Shown in pieces: positions 31,445 to 39,653 of a DNA stretch of 64,000 bases; position 1 is the stretch's first letter, and the number at the start of each line of letters is the position of its first letter. The position numbers were made by a program, and so were the translations under genes. This DNA comes from Hymenobacter ruricola (GTDB lineage Bacteria > Bacteroidota > Bacteroidia > Cytophagales > Hymenobacteraceae), in NCBI RefSeq assembly GCF_015694525.1, contig NZ_JADQDM010000019.1, forward strand, positions 1 to 64,000, in the 5' to 3' direction. The notes below the pieces were generated by a model. That model was not told the origin of the DNA and did no database searches. It worked only from the letters and a program-made list of their open reading frames with translations.

Positions 31445-32182
31445 ATGCTCCTGCTTCCCACTTTCAACGCCGTGCTGAATCCTTGCCCCGTCGACAGGGC
31501 CGCGTTGGTCGCGCACCCGCAGGGTCATTTTTGTGGCCATTGCCAACGCGTGGTGCAGGATTTCAGCCAGTCGGCCGCCCCCGTGGCCGACCTGGCCGCC
31601 GCCCGCGCCGCCTCCGCGGATGGGCGGGTGTGCGGCAGCTTTGGCCGGGCGCAGGTGGCGGCCCCGCCTACCCTCACGCGCCGGCTGCGCTGGTTTCTGC
31701 TGGCGCTGGTGCTGGTGGTGGGCCAGGGCCTGACGGCGCGGGAGGCGCTGGCGCAGGTGCGGTGGCAAGGCATTGATTACACGCAGGAGATAACCAAGTC
31801 GGAGCGGGAGCGCACACTGGGCTCCCGGCGTGACTCGGCCGCTCTGGGATACAACCCCCTGCCCTTTCTGGGTATAGTTAATGAGGTGATGCCCACTTTC
31901 CGGGGCGGCGGTATAAGCAAGCTGGTGGCATACATCCAGCAGCAAGTGCGATGGCCGGCCGCAGCGGGAATGGTGGAGGCGGAGGGCCGCGTGTTCGTCA
32001 GCTTCGTGGTGGGGAAGGACGGCCTGGTACAGGACGTGAAGATTGTGAAAGGTCTGCATCCCCTGCTCGACGCCGAAGCCCTGCGCGTCATTCAGGCCTT
32101 GCCGGCCTTCGTGCCAGGACAGCAAAATGGGCAGCCCGTGGCGGTTAGCATGACGGTGCCCATCAAATTTCAAAGGAAGTAA
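31445..32182 (+). CDS. TonB-C domain protein with N-terminal CxxC motif
   Basis: A 245-residue protein. ATG at 31445 gives a soluble N-terminal segment with HFCGHCQRVVQDFS (a CxxC found in Bacteroidota proteins of this kind, possibly metal- or redox-active), then a single membrane helix (WFLLALVLVVGQGLTA), then a periplasmic part. The C-terminal 90 residues, VQDVKIVKGLHPLLDAEALR followed by VIQALPAFVPGQQNGQPVAV, match the TonB C-terminal domain of energy transducers. No ExbB or ExbD genes are nearby, and the proline-rich spacer of classical TonB is missing. Cytoplasmic N-terminus is inferred. Confidence 0.8.
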   Translation: MLLLPTFNAVLNPCPVDRAALVAHPQGHFCGHCQRVVQDFSQSAAPVADLAAARAASADGRVCGSFGRAQVAAPPTLTRRLRWFLLALVLVVGQGLTAREALAQVRWQGIDYTQEITKSERERTLGSRRDSAALGYNPLPFLGIVNEVMPTFRGGGISKLVAYIQQQVRWPAAAGMVEAEGRVFVSFVVGKDGLVQDVKIVKGLHPLLDAEALRVIQALPAFVPGQQNGQPVAVSMTVPIKFQRK

Positions 32183-32199
32183 GCCGACCTTTCGTGGCG

Positions 32200-32664
32200 A
32201 TGGTTCTAACTGCCCGCTCCTTTTCGCTATCGGTGGCCAGGCTACGGCAGTTGCTGCTGCCCCTGGCCGTGGCGGGGCTGCTGGGCGCCGCGCCCCCGTC
32301 CGGCTACGCGCAGGGCCGCTCGGTGGTCGCTCCGGCTGATACCACCACCTACACCTACGTGGAAGAAATGCCGGAGCTGCCCGGCGCCAGCGGCCACGCC
32401 GCCCTGTCCGCCCACATTGCCCGCACCACCCGCCTGCCCTTGTTCCACGGGCAGCTGCCGGATGCCACCCGCATTCTCTTTGGTTTCGTGGTGACCGAGA
32501 CGGGAGAAGTGACGAACGCCCGCATCCTGAAAAGCCTCAACCGCCGCGTGGATGCCGCGGTGCTGCAAGCGGTGCGGGCGCTGCCGCGCTTCCACCCCGG
32601 CCGCCACCAGGGGGTGCCGGTGCGGGTGCGGCTTACCCTGTTAATAGCGTTCGAGTGGCGATAG
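32200..32664 (+). CDS. Secreted TonB-C domain protein
   Basis: A 154-residue exported protein. Signal peptide LRQLLLPLAVAGLLGAAP ending GYAQ; the mature protein is little more than a TonB C-terminal-type domain: LFGFVVTETGEVTNARILKS, then AVLQAVRALPRFHPGRHQGV and PVRVRLTLLIAFEW. With no membrane anchor apart from the signal it would be a free periplasmic domain. It starts 17 bases after the preceding gene, so the two are co-transcribed. ATG at 32200 was chosen over an upstream GTG at 32194. Confidence 0.75.
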   Translation: MVLTARSFSLSVARLRQLLLPLAVAGLLGAAPPSGYAQGRSVVAPADTTTYTYVEEMPELPGASGHAALSAHIARTTRLPLFHGQLPDATRILFGFVVTETGEVTNARILKSLNRRVDAAVLQAVRALPRFHPGRHQGVPVRVRLTLLIAFEWR

Positions 32665-32761
32665 CGCGGGCCAGGGTTGGGCATTTCGCCCAAAATTCTG
32701 CACCTTCACCTTTGCACAGCGCACCTGGCGCAATTCCCACGCATCCTCAGCCCTTCTCCAA

Positions 32762-34324
32762 ATGGTCTTCACTCCCAGCCCCATGCTTCTCAAGCTGCTG
32801 TACACGCGCGGCAGCCTGCACAACCTGCCCCACAACGCCGGCGTGGCTTTCAGCATCAAAAACCGCCTCGACACCGTGAAGGTGACCGGTTTCCGGCAGG
32901 TGCAGATTGGGGACGTGGTGGTGCCGGCCGCCAACATCCGGGTCGACCTGGGCAACGGCGAGCTGCGCCCCGCCGCCGATATTAACGCCGACGGCCAGGC
33001 CATCGACCTGCCCGTGGGCCGCTCCCTGACCATTTTGCTCGACACGCCGGCCCTGGCCGAGGGCATTCACGCCATCCAGGCCTGGTTTTCGAGCGACGTG
33101 TTCGGCGACCTGCACGTGGAAGTGGAAGACGCCATCGTGGGCGTGGCCAATTTCAAGCCCCGCATCCCGCGCTCCGACGAGGACGATTATTCCGAAGCCG
33201 CCATTGCCGCTCGCCAGCGCTTCGCCGAGCAGTTTTCGGAAAAAGAATTCACCCACATCAAGCACTATTCCTTCGACGCCCACCAGCTGCAGGGCAACTG
33301 CGAGCATTTCATGGGCGTGGCCCAGATTCCGGTGGGCCTGGCCGGCCCGCTGACGGTGAACGGCGAGCATGCGCAGGGCGATTTCCTAATCCCGATGGCC
33401 ACCACCGAAGGTACCCTGGTGGCCAGCTACAACCGCGGCATGCAGGTGCTGAACCTGTGCGGCGGGGTGAAGTGCACCGTCATCGGCGACGCCATGCAGC
33501 GGGCGCCGGTGTTCGTGTTCAACGACGCGCGCGGCGCCCGCGACTTTGGCAAGTGGGTGGAAGACAACATCGACCTGATTCGGCCGCAGGCCGAAAGCAC
33601 CTCCAGCGTGGCCAAGCTGCAGTACATCGACACGTATTTGAGCAACAAGTTTGCCTACCTGCGCTTCAATTTCAGCACCGGCGACGCGGCCGGCCAGAAC
33701 ATGGTGGGCCGGGCCACCTTCGCCGCCTGCTCCTGGATTCTGGAGAATTACAAAGACGTCAAAATCGAGCATTTCTACCTCGAATCGAACTTCGCCACCG
33801 ACAAAAAAGCCTCGCAAATCAACGTGATGCGCACCCGGGGTAAGCGCGTGGTGGCCGAGGCCGTGGTGAAGCGCGACGTGCTACAGCAGCGCATGCGCGT
33901 GACGCCCGAGCAGCTGGCCTACCACGGGCAGGTGAGCAACGTGGGCGCCTTCATTTCGGGGGCCAACAACAACGGCGCGCACTCGGCCAACGGCATCACG
34001 GCCCTGTTCATCGCCACCGGCCAGGACGTGGCCAACGTGAGCGAGTCCTCGGCCGGCATTCTGTATTCGGAAGTGACGAAGGAGGGGGATTTGTACATCA
34101 GCATCACCATCCCGTCGCTCATCGTGGCCACCCACGGCGGCGGCACCGGCCTGGCCACCCAAAACGAATGCCTGCAGATGCTGGGCTGCGTGGGCCGCGG
34201 CACGGTGCGCAAGTTTGCCGAAATCGTGGCTGGCGTGGTGTTGGCCGGCGAGCTGAGCCTGGGCGCCGCCATCAGCAGCTCCGACTGGGTGAGCAGCCAC
34301 GAGCAGTACGGCCGCAACCGGTAG
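32762..34324 (+). CDS. Class I 3-hydroxy-3-methylglutaryl-CoA reductase with N-terminal extension
   Basis: A 520-residue cytoplasmic enzyme that makes mevalonate for isoprenoids (quinones, carotenoids). The catalytic part (about 150-520) has IPVGLAGPLTVNG, ATTEGTLVASYNRG (catalytic Glu), FATDKKASQIN (catalytic Lys), GQDVANVSESS (catalytic Asp) and the terminal SSHEQYGRNR with the catalytic His, as in class I enzymes. The first 120 residues (from KLLYTRGSLHN to FGDLHVEVEDAI) form a beta-rich domain that classical HMG-CoA reductases do not have, and there are no transmembrane segments. ATG at 32762 is used; 32783 (MLLKLLYTR) is also possible. Confidence 0.93.
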   Translation: MVFTPSPMLLKLLYTRGSLHNLPHNAGVAFSIKNRLDTVKVTGFRQVQIGDVVVPAANIRVDLGNGELRPAADINADGQAIDLPVGRSLTILLDTPALAEGIHAIQAWFSSDVFGDLHVEVEDAIVGVANFKPRIPRSDEDDYSEAAIAARQRFAEQFSEKEFTHIKHYSFDAHQLQGNCEHFMGVAQIPVGLAGPLTVNGEHAQGDFLIPMATTEGTLVASYNRGMQVLNLCGGVKCTVIGDAMQRAPVFVFNDARGARDFGKWVEDNIDLIRPQAESTSSVAKLQYIDTYLSNKFAYLRFNFSTGDAAGQNMVGRATFAACSWILENYKDVKIEHFYLESNFATDKKASQINVMRTRGKRVVAEAVVKRDVLQQRMRVTPEQLAYHGQVSNVGAFISGANNNGAHSANGITALFIATGQDVANVSESSAGILYSEVTKEGDLYISITIPSLIVATHGGGTGLATQNECLQMLGCVGRGTVRKFAEIVAGVVLAGELSLGAAISSSDWVSSHEQYGRNR

Positions 34325-34360
34325 GTTCGCGCTTTATTTCGTTATCGCTGTTCGCTGGCT

Positions 34361-35953
34361 ATGACCCAACTTCTACGTATGCAAGCTGCCCGTTGCGGGC
34401 GCTTATTGCCTTTGCTGGTGCTGCTGGCGGGCGCGGCACGGGCGCAGTCGCCGCACCCGAACGTGCTCATCAGCGCCGTCAACAATCCCAACGAAACGGC
34501 CATCATGCTCAATCCCAAAAACCCGCAGGAGGTGGTGGCCGGGGCCAACCTCAACAATGCCTACTTCAGCACCAACGGCGGGCAGACTTGGACGCGGCAG
34601 CAGCTGACCTCCCCCCAAACCGTGTACGGCGACCCTGGTGTGGCATGCGACACCACCGGCGCGTTCTACTTTCTGCACCTGACCAACCCCGGCACCGGCG
34701 GGCTAAGCTACCCGTTCATTGACCGCATGCAGGTGCAGCGGGCGGCTTCTGTGGCCGGGTCGTTTAGCCTGCGCGGCTCTTTTGGACTGAACCCGCCCAA
34801 GCAGCAGGACAAGGGCTGGCTGGCTGTGGACCGCCGCACCAACGCCCTGTACTGCACCTGGACCGAGTTTGACACCTACGCCAGTCTAAACGCCCGCGAC
34901 AGCACCCGCATCCTGTTCAGCCGCAGCCTCGATGGCGCCCAGACTTGGAGCGCGCCCGTGCGCATCAGCCGCCGCGGCGGCGATGCCCGGGACGAAAGCA
35001 ACACCGTGGAAGGCGCCGTGCCCGCCGCCGGCCCCAACGGCGAGGTGTACGTGAGTTGGGCCGGGCCGCGCGGCATCGAGTTCAACCGCTCGCTCGATGG
35101 CGGCCTCACCTGGCCCCAGGGCGAGCGCCTGGTGAGCCCCCAGCCCGGCGGCTGGGCCTACGGCGTGCCCGGCCTCGACCGCAGCAACGGCCTGCCCGTG
35201 ACGGCCTGCGACCTGAGCCGGGGCCCGCGCCGGGGCACCCTCTACGTGAACTGGACCGACCAGCGCAACGGCCCCTCCGACACCGACGTGTGGCTGGCCA
35301 GCAGCGCCGACGGCGGCCTGACCTGGACCGCCCCGCGCCGCGTGAACAACGACCCCGCCGGCACCCACCAGTTCCTGACCTGGATGGCCGTAGACCAGGT
35401 GACCGGCTACCTGTGGTTTGTGTTTTACGACCGCCGCAACTACCCCGCGGGCAGTGAGCAAACCGACGTGTACGGCGCCCGCAGCACCGACGGCGGCCTC
35501 ACGTTCCAGAACTTCCGGCTGAGCCAAACGCCCTTCACGCCCGATGACTTAGGCTTTCTCGGCGACTACAACAACATCACGGCTCACAACAACGTGGTGC
35601 GCCCTTGCTGGACGCGCATGGAAGCCAACCTGACCACCAGCGTCTGGACGGCCCTCCTCGACCCCACGCTGCTGGCCAGCACCGCCGCCAGCCCCGTCGG
35701 CCTGCGCCTGGAGGCCTACCCCTCGCCCGCCCGCGAGCTGCTGAACGTGGCCTGGGAATTGCCTGGTGCTACCGAATGCCGCCTGACGCTGCGCGATGCC
35801 CTGGGCCGGGTGGTGAACGGCACGGCGCGCCGGTTTATGGCCGGGGCGCAACAGGTGGCATTGCCGGTGAGCGGCCTGGCGCCCGGCGTGTATACCCTCG
35901 AAGCGCAACTGGGCAGCCAGCGCTTGTTCCGCCGGGTGCTGGTGCAGCACTAG
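34361..35953 (+). CDS. T9SS-secreted BNR/Asp-box repeat protein (sialidase-fold)
   Basis: A 530-residue secreted protein. Signal peptide ends AGAARAQ. The body has repeated Asp-box motifs (STNGGQTW, SLDGAQTW, SLDGGLTW, SADGGLTW, STDGGLTF), each preceded by a beta-strand, which is the sialidase-type six-bladed propeller. The Arg triad and nucleophile of true sialidases cannot be confirmed by eye, so catalytic activity is uncertain. The C-terminus (LEAYPSPARELLNVAWELPG, GVYTLEAQLGSQRLFRRVLV) is a T9SS type A sorting domain. It follows the HMG-CoA reductase gene by 36 bases. Confidence 0.88.
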   Translation: MTQLLRMQAARCGRLLPLLVLLAGAARAQSPHPNVLISAVNNPNETAIMLNPKNPQEVVAGANLNNAYFSTNGGQTWTRQQLTSPQTVYGDPGVACDTTGAFYFLHLTNPGTGGLSYPFIDRMQVQRAASVAGSFSLRGSFGLNPPKQQDKGWLAVDRRTNALYCTWTEFDTYASLNARDSTRILFSRSLDGAQTWSAPVRISRRGGDARDESNTVEGAVPAAGPNGEVYVSWAGPRGIEFNRSLDGGLTWPQGERLVSPQPGGWAYGVPGLDRSNGLPVTACDLSRGPRRGTLYVNWTDQRNGPSDTDVWLASSADGGLTWTAPRRVNNDPAGTHQFLTWMAVDQVTGYLWFVFYDRRNYPAGSEQTDVYGARSTDGGLTFQNFRLSQTPFTPDDLGFLGDYNNITAHNNVVRPCWTRMEANLTTSVWTALLDPTLLASTAASPVGLRLEAYPSPARELLNVAWELPGATECRLTLRDALGRVVNGTARRFMAGAQQVALPVSGLAPGVYTLEAQLGSQRLFRRVLVQH

Positions 35954-36043
35954 CGCCGGGCTCCTCCACTCTAGCCTACTTGTTTGGCCTTGTACTTTTC
36001 CTCCTTATTTTCTCTCACTTAATTGCTCTCCCCGACCCAACAC

Positions 36044-36787
36044 ATGATACGCTCGGCAGTCATTGCATTCTTTGGGGGGGCCCTGCTGCTGGCCGCTCAG
36101 TCGCCCGCCTGCGCCCAGGCCCAAACCGACCGCGACCTGGTCGACCTCCGCATGGACCTTTACCAGCGGGCCAACTCGCCCGACGCGCTGGAGCGCATGC
36201 GCAAGGACCTCATCAACGCCCCCGAGGCCTACCTGGTGAGCGTGGAGCAGCCCGGCGCGCTGGTGCTGGGCAACAAGCGCCGGGTGCGCGTGCCCGCCCT
36301 GCGCTACAACGTGGCCCTGCACCTGCTCGAAGTGCGCGACTCGACCGGCAGCCACGTGTGGCCGCCGGGCAGCCTCGACGGCTTTTACATGGGCCAGGGC
36401 AATGACACGCGGCATTTCCGCAGCTTCGTGGTGCGCAACAGCAGCACCAAGCTGGACTTTGTGGAAGTGCTGACCCGCGACGACGACGCCTTTCTGATAC
36501 TGGCCGTGCTGCACCACTACGTGCACGAAGACGCCCAACTCGACCCCATCCTGCGCACCGAAACCCGCCCGGCGCGCACCGAAATCGGCCAGGTGGTGGT
36601 GGCCGGCTCGGGGGCCAAGCCCCAGGAACCCCTGCGGGCCGTGGCGCTGAACAAACGGGAGGTGTCGCGCCTCTTCGGCACCCGCGCCGCCCAGGTCGAC
36701 GCCTACGCCGCCAAAGAACACCTCAGCTACACCGACCTGGCCCAAGTGCTGCGCATGGTGGAATATTATAACCAGCAGGGAAAATAG
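36044..36787 (+). CDS. Secreted protein of unknown family, paralogue 1
   Basis: A 247-residue exported protein. ATG at 36044 gives MIRSAVIAFFGGALLLAAQS and a cleavage site after ACAQAQ; a TTG upstream would lengthen it needlessly. The middle has LRYNVALHLLEVRDSTGSHV, WPPGSLDGFYMGQ and FVEVLTRDDDAFLILAVLHH; the end has VSRLFGTRAAQVDAYAAKEH and an amphipathic helix to the stop. The next gene is a diverged paralogue with the same order of motifs. I do not recognise the family. Confidence 0.75.
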   Translation: MIRSAVIAFFGGALLLAAQSPACAQAQTDRDLVDLRMDLYQRANSPDALERMRKDLINAPEAYLVSVEQPGALVLGNKRRVRVPALRYNVALHLLEVRDSTGSHVWPPGSLDGFYMGQGNDTRHFRSFVVRNSSTKLDFVEVLTRDDDAFLILAVLHHYVHEDAQLDPILRTETRPARTEIGQVVVAGSGAKPQEPLRAVALNKREVSRLFGTRAAQVDAYAAKEHLSYTDLAQVLRMVEYYNQQGK

Positions 36788-36919
36788 TCCGATTGTCCGC
36801 CCTGCATTCTGAAAACCAGCGCTAACCCGGGCATCTATACCTTCTGAAACCGCACCGTAGCGGCTGGGCGGTTGTAAGTTTGTATCCCTTTTTATCAGCC
36901 CATTACTTTACCCGTTTCT

Positions 36920-37654
36920 GTGAAATACGCTAGCTATTTAATTGCCCTCCTTATCGGTGCGGGCGCCGCGCACCCCGCCGCGGCCCAAGCCACCCGCGAC
37001 GCGGCCGAGGCGCGGGTGGCCTACCAGCAGGCCAATGCCGGCGCCACGGCCCGCTCCTACCGGGCCACCCTGGGCCAGCAGGCCAGCGGGTTTCTGGGCG
37101 GCAATGCCTTTCAGCCGGGTGCTCTGCGCACCTTCGACGGCCGCACCCGGCCCGTGCCCGGCCTGCGCTACCACGCGGGCCTGCACCTGCTCGAAGCCCA
37201 GGACTCGGTGGAGCTGGATTCGACGCACTTCTGGCCCGTGAACAGCCTGCGCGGCTTCGACCTGGGCGAGGGCGGCGACCCGGCCTCGCCCCTGCGCCGC
37301 TTCCGCGCTCGCTTGGTGAAGGAAGGCAGCGCCGGCACCCGCCGCGAGTACGTGGAGGTGCTCACCGCCATCGACGCGGGCCCCCTGCTGCTGGCCTGGC
37401 TCTACGCCCCCAGCCCCGAAGCCGCGCCCAACGGCAAGCGCCCGCTGGTGGGCCTGCTGCTGGCCGGCCCCGGCACCACGGGCACCGAACCGCTGCGCCC
37501 GCTCGAACCCAGCGAGTCGTCGGTGCTGCGCCTGTTTGGGGCCCGTGCCGACGCCGTGCGCACCTTCGCCACCGGCCAGCACCTCGACTACACCCGCCCG
37601 GCCGACATCGCCAAAATGATGGACCACTACAACCGACTAGCCGTGGTGAAATAG
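36920..37654 (+). CDS. Secreted protein of unknown family, paralogue 2
   Basis: A 244-residue paralogue of the preceding protein. GTG at 36920 starts a signal peptide (YLIALLIGAGAAHPAAAQ). Shared segments: LRYHAGLHLLEAQDSVELDS, FWPVNSLRGFDLGEG, REYVEVLTAIDAGPLLLAWL, and a C-terminal VLRLFGARADAVRTFATGQH followed by DYT-x-ADI. A TAAGTTTG -7 box (36875-36882) 37 bases upstream suggests its own promoter. It is followed by a terminator. Function is unknown. Confidence 0.75.
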   Translation: MKYASYLIALLIGAGAAHPAAAQATRDAAEARVAYQQANAGATARSYRATLGQQASGFLGGNAFQPGALRTFDGRTRPVPGLRYHAGLHLLEAQDSVELDSTHFWPVNSLRGFDLGEGGDPASPLRRFRARLVKEGSAGTRREYVEVLTAIDAGPLLLAWLYAPSPEAAPNGKRPLVGLLLAGPGTTGTEPLRPLEPSESSVLRLFGARADAVRTFATGQHLDYTRPADIAKMMDHYNRLAVVK

Positions 37655-37677
37655 CTTTGGCAGTCAATGTCCTAAAT

Positions 37678-37709
37678 AAAAAAGCCGGCCCTCACGGGTC
37701 GGCTTTTTT
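37678..37709. terminator. Bidirectional terminator between convergent genes
   Basis: Stem of about 13 bases (AAAAAAGCCG-x-CCC against GGG-x-CGGCTTTTTT, one mismatch) with a four-base loop and six T residues on both strands. It ends the paralogue-2 gene and the convergent lipoprotein gene. Confidence 0.88.
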
Positions 37710-37731
37710 GTTGGCTTTGGCGCCTGAATTT

Positions 37732-38265
37732 TTAGAGCGGGTTGGCCGTCACCTTGAAGCGGGAATCGGCCTTCACCGTGTATTTGAGAGTGTTGGGGTC
37801 GAAGGCTTTATTGTTGGTTTTGGCGATTACCGTCAGCTCGTAGGTTTCGGATTTCAGGTACTCGTCGAGGCGGGCCGTGGTGGGCGTCAGCTTGATGGTG
37901 TTCGTGCCCTGGGGCACGCTGGTGATGTTGGCCAGCAGTATCTTGTTGTTGCCGTTGGGCGTGTTGATGTATACCTCCAAGTTGTCGAGGAAATCAAAGG
38001 TTTTGCCGGCGGGGTTGGTGATGGTGAGCACCAATTGGTCGAGGTACACGTCCTTGACCTTGTCTTTGCTGGTCTTGTTGTTCTGAAAAGAAGCCGCCGA
38101 GTTGGTCGTCACCGTCACCGGGGCCAGCAGGTTGGTGCCCGGAAACGCCGGCACTTCCACGCTTTGCGTCGTATCGACGGTGAAGGTCAGCAGCTGGTCA
38201 ATCTTCTTACAGCCCACAACGAGGAGAAACAGCGCCAGCGGCGCCAACAGGAAGAATTTTTTCAT
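37732..38265 (-). CDS. Lipoprotein of unknown function
   Basis: A 177-residue exported lipoprotein. MKKFFLLAPLALFLLVVGC gives a clear lipobox with the modified Cys followed by KKIDQLL. The mature protein has alternating beta-strand patterns (VPAFPGTNLLAPVTVTTNSA, YLDQLVLTITNPAGKTFDFL, LEVYINTPNGNNKILLANIT), i.e. an immunoglobulin-like or jelly-roll beta sandwich, without a named family I can identify. Two start codons are possible two codons apart (38271 or 38265). Confidence 0.75.
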   Translation of the reverse strand: MKKFFLLAPLALFLLVVGCKKIDQLLTFTVDTTQSVEVPAFPGTNLLAPVTVTTNSAASFQNNKTSKDKVKDVYLDQLVLTITNPAGKTFDFLDNLEVYINTPNGNNKILLANITSVPQGTNTIKLTPTTARLDEYLKSETYELTVIAKTNNKAFDPNTLKYTVKADSRFKVTANPL

Positions 38266-38335
38266 GGTCATACTACAATAGGTTGGTTAAGTATACGAAA
38301 AACAACGGGCTGGAAGTTCCGCCGGGCGGGCGGCG

Positions 38336-39541
38336 CTAATCCATCATGTCGGCCGAGCGGGGCGGGTCGGGCACGAAGCCGGGGTTCCAACTCATGGGGT
38401 AGCGCGCGTCCACGTAGGGCAGCGCCGCCTCGGTGAGGTAGAGCGGGCGGAAGGTGTCGAGCATCACGGCCAGCTCGTGGGTTTCTTTCTTGCCGAGGCT
38501 GGCTTCTACGGTGCCGGGGTGCGGGCCGTGGGGCAGCCCCGTGGGGTGCCAGGTGAAGGAAGCCAAATCGACGCCCTTGCGCGACATGAAATTGCCGGCT
38601 ACGTAGTACAGCACCTCGTCCGAGTCCACGTTGGAGTGGTTGTAGGGCGCCGGAATGCTGAGCGGGTGGTAGTCGAACAAGCGCGGCACGAAGGAGCAAA
38701 TAACGTAGTTGTGCCCCTCAAAGGTCTGGTGCACGGGCGGCGGCTGGTGCAGGCGCCCCGTTATCGGCTCAAAATCGTGAATGCTGAAGGCGTAGGGGTA
38801 GAAATACCCGTCCCAGCCCACCACGTCGAACGGGCAGTGCGCGTAGGTGAGCTGGTGCAAAAAGCCCTCTTTCTTGACCTGCACCAGGTAGTCGCCCTCC
38901 GGAAAATTGCCGGTGACGAGCTCCGACGGCGGGCGCATGTCGCGCTCGCAGTAGGGCGAGTGCTCCAGTAGCTGCCCGAAGTGGTTGCGGTAGCGCCGCA
39001 CCGTTTCCACGGGGCTGAACGACTCGATTATCATCAGCCGTACTGGCCCTTCCTCGAAGTGCAGCTGGTGGATGACCGTGCGCGGCACCACCACGTAGTC
39101 GCCGGGCTCGAAGGCCACTTTGCCCATCTGGCTCCACAGTTCGCCGCGGCCTTCGTGCACGAAAATCACCTCGTCGGCTTGGCCGTTTTTGTAGTAGTAG
39201 CCCATCTGCTTTTCCGTGGGATTGCAGATGCTCATGGTCACGTCGGCGTTGCCGAGGAGCGTTTGGCGGGCGGCGAGGTAGTCGCCGCCGGTGCTGGTTT
39301 GGGCCAGGGTGCGCAGGTGTTCGGGCTGCAGCGGCCGGTCTTTCAGCAGCTTAGGGGCGTAGGGTTTGGGCGTACCCACCTCTTTAATCTGAGTAGGCGG
39401 GTGCACATGGTAGAGCAGCGACGACACGCCGTGAAAGCCCAGCGTGCCCACCAGCTGCTCCGAATACAGGGAGCCGTCGGGCTGGCGGAACTGGGTGTGG
39501 CGCTTGCGCGGAATCTGGCCGAGGCGGTGGTAATGCGACAT
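38336..39541 (-). CDS. hmgA: Homogentisate 1,2-dioxygenase
   Basis: A 401-residue cytoplasmic non-haem iron dioxygenase that opens the ring of homogentisate to maleylacetoacetate in tyrosine breakdown. The metal ligands are visible: His and Glu in IPAPYNHSNVDSDEVLYY (equivalent to H335 and E341 of the human enzyme) and His in HPTGLPHGPHPGTVE. SLYSEQLVGTLGFHGVSSLL, ADEVIFVHEGRGELWSQMG and GDYVVVPRTVIHQLHFEEG are cupin segments of the family. No other tyrosine-pathway gene is in the window. Confidence 0.95.
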   Translation of the reverse strand: MSHYHRLGQIPRKRHTQFRQPDGSLYSEQLVGTLGFHGVSSLLYHVHPPTQIKEVGTPKPYAPKLLKDRPLQPEHLRTLAQTSTGGDYLAARQTLLGNADVTMSICNPTEKQMGYYYKNGQADEVIFVHEGRGELWSQMGKVAFEPGDYVVVPRTVIHQLHFEEGPVRLMIIESFSPVETVRRYRNHFGQLLEHSPYCERDMRPPSELVTGNFPEGDYLVQVKKEGFLHQLTYAHCPFDVVGWDGYFYPYAFSIHDFEPITGRLHQPPPVHQTFEGHNYVICSFVPRLFDYHPLSIPAPYNHSNVDSDEVLYYVAGNFMSRKGVDLASFTWHPTGLPHGPHPGTVEASLGKKETHELAVMLDTFRPLYLTEAALPYVDARYPMSWNPGFVPDPPRSADMMD

Positions 39542-39653
39542 AGTTCAAGGGTGGGATGAGGCCCGTGAAGTTACGAAAAACCTGTGCCCCGAGGCTGAGC
39601 TTCGGCCCGATAGAACGTGCCGCGTGGACCGAAGCCCAGCTTCAGAGTACAAC

